From contig JAFIFU010000039.1 of assembly GCA_020831885.1 (NCBI GenBank), positions 1 through 33,956 of the forward strand: a stretch of 33,956 nucleotides of DNA. The letters run 5' to 3'. Position numbers and translations under genes: made by a program. The stretch comes from Ectothiorhodospiraceae bacterium. Its GTDB lineage: Bacteria > Pseudomonadota > Gammaproteobacteria > Nitrococcales > Aquisalimonadaceae. The first letter of the stretch is position 1. Each line of letters begins with the position of its first letter. This document shows positions 33,011 to 33,956 of this stretch, piece by piece. The notes under the pieces were generated by a model, which ran no database searches, had not been told where the DNA came from, and saw nothing but the letters and a program-made list of their open reading frames with translations.

Positions 33011-33340
33011 ATGAAAACTGACATCGACAAGGTGTTCAAAGCGCTTGCTGACCCACACCGGAGACAGTTGCTTGACCGACTCCATGCGGACAACGGCCAG
33101 ACGCTGGGAGAACTGTGCCTGGACGCCAGCATGACGCGGCAGGCGATAGCCAAGCATCTGGGGTTGCTTGAAGCAGCCAACCTGGTTGTCACCGTCTGGC
33201 GGGGTCGCGAAAAGCTGCACTACCTGAACCCAGTGCCGATACAAGAAATTTACGAGCGCTGGATTCACAAGTACGAACGTCATCGGGTCAGGGCGCTCAC
33301 CGACCTGACGAAAGCACTGGAGGAGAAGTGTGATGACTAA
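33011..33340 (+). CDS. ArsR-family helix-turn-helix repressor
   Basis: This 109-residue protein is a winged helix ArsR/SmtB-type repressor. KALADPHRRQLLDRLH is the first helix pair, and MTRQAIAKHLGLLEAANLV the recognition helix, followed by the wing VTVWRGREKLHYLN. Only one Cys occurs near the ELCL position, so metal sensing is unlikely; relatives in ArsR/AHSA1 pairs sense other signals. It overlaps the downstream AHSA1 gene. The ATG is preceded by no Shine-Dalgarno. Autorepression through the 22-base palindrome is inferred from position. Confidence 0.92.
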   Translation: MKTDIDKVFKALADPHRRQLLDRLHADNGQTLGELCLDASMTRQAIAKHLGLLEAANLVVTVWRGREKLHYLNPVPIQEIYERWIHKYERHRVRALTDLTKALEEKCDD

Positions 33341-33803
33341 ACCGAATTTTGTATATGTAACCTATATTGCGACGACCCCGGAGAAGGTATGGGCCGCGCT
33401 GATGGACCCTGAGATGACACGCCAGTTCTGGGGCCATCACCGGAACGTCTCGGACTGGGAAGCCGGCTCTCCCTGGGAACACCAGGACTACGCGGACTCC
33501 AGTATCGTAGACATCGTCGGCAACGTCATCGAAATCGACCCACCTCGACGCTTGGTCTTGACCTGGGCTGATCCCGCTGATGCGGCAGACGAGGCCAAGC
33601 ATTCGCGCGTGACCTTCCAGATCGACCCCTTCATGGACTCCGTGCGCCTCACAGTTACGCACGAAGACCTGGAGCCTGATTCCGAGATGTTTCACGGCAT
33701 CACACAGGGATGGCCGGCCATCCTCTCCAGCCTCAAATCCCTGTTGGAAACTGGCAAGCCTTTGTCAGCAACAACGCGCCGATGGGAAAGATCTCCTGCT
33801 TGA
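33333..33803 (+). CDS. SRPBCC/AHSA1-family protein
   Basis: This 156-residue helix-grip protein belongs to the AHSA1 (activator of Hsp90 ATPase homologue) group: IATTPEKVWAALMDPEMTRQFW, WEAGSPWEHQDY, VIEIDPPRRLVLTW, SRVTFQI and a C-terminal GWPAILSSLKSLLETG. Genes of this group commonly follow ArsR genes. AGGAGAAG precedes the ATG, and the start lies within the end of ArsR (eight bases overlap), so they are translationally coupled. The ligand is unknown. Confidence 0.9.
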   Translation: MTKPNFVYVTYIATTPEKVWAALMDPEMTRQFWGHHRNVSDWEAGSPWEHQDYADSSIVDIVGNVIEIDPPRRLVLTWADPADAADEAKHSRVTFQIDPFMDSVRLTVTHEDLEPDSEMFHGITQGWPAILSSLKSLLETGKPLSATTRRWERSPA

Positions 33804-33956
33804 TGCCCTTAGGGAGTCAGTCTTCATACGGATCATCTGTCCGCGGCGCGTTTGCCGCCTGCCTATCCAGGGACTGCCGACATTTAAGGAAGCACTGATC
33901 GATTCCCATGATGCTCTGCGGAGCCATTCGCGTGCGCTGACAAGGCGGCGTTCGCA
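33804..33956. other. Right-end stretch without a gene; possible repeat or mobile-element edge
   Basis: No coding region is supported. The last about 75 bases, from AAGGAAGCACTGATCG through to the window edge, have the look of a conserved non-coding or element-end sequence rather than random spacer, but no paired inverted repeat or transposase is visible within the window. Confidence 0.25.

Noticed and set aside
1-33956. CRISPR arrays, tRNA or rRNA genes, integrases and complete insertion sequences
   Set aside because: No regularly spaced repeats, cloverleaf-like segments, ribosomal RNA sequences or transposase/integrase motifs were seen on either strand.

Overview
The window looks like chromosomal DNA of a GC-rich, probably environmental gammaproteobacterium. 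The evidence is strong GC bias at third codon positions, Shine-Dalgarno-led genes packed with ATGA overlaps, a YcaC-type hydrolase very close to the enterobacterial one, and LysR/pirin and ArsR/AHSA1 pairs. A halophilic or alkaliphilic lineage is only an inference. I saw no rRNA, tRNA or CRISPR array and no complete insertion sequence.

Layout. 1-3.8 kb: a Crp/Fnr-type regulator cut by the window edge, divergent from a coupled MaoC hydratase and acyl-CoA ligase pair, then an alpha/beta hydrolase. 3.9-5.3 kb (minus): a tandem DUF427 protein with a tiny upstream ORF, and a GNAT acetyltransferase. 5.5-20.4 kb: a GntR/FCD regulator divergent from a 14 kb plus-strand gene cluster. In order it encodes a fumarylacetoacetase-family hydrolase, an alpha/beta hydrolase, an amidohydrolase, LivH and LivM permeases, a periplasmic binding protein, LivG, a LivF fused to a UPF0261 (Tm-1 N-terminal-like) domain, a TIM-barrel 'PEP hydrolase' protein, a flotillin, a SRPBCC protein, and a second SRPBCC domain fused to a quinone oxidoreductase. 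20.4-23.8 kb: YcaC-like hydrolase, FMN reductase, and a LysR/pirin divergent pair. 24-28.6 kb (minus): NmrA-like reductase, methyltransferase, TPR-LuxR regulator, a decapitated LysR gene and a MAPEG protein. 28.6-31.4 kb (minus): a lower-GC tract with an SDR, an HD-domain protein, an unknown helical protein and a CYTH protein. 31.4-34 kb: an orphan MraY-like transferase, a VOC protein divergent from an ArsR/AHSA1 pair around a perfect palindrome, and an unexplained terminal stretch.

The central cluster is the most interesting part. It reads as import plus hydrolysis of an unidentified organic acid or amide. The importer's ATPase is covalently joined to a UPF0261 domain, and the next gene supplies the TIM-barrel half, so together these two genes contain the two halves of the plant Tm-1 protein. 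The domain assignments come from recognised motifs; the substrate and the purpose of the fusion are unknown. A palindromic site in front of the first gene fits repression by the divergent FCD regulator, with a pathway intermediate as the probable inducer.
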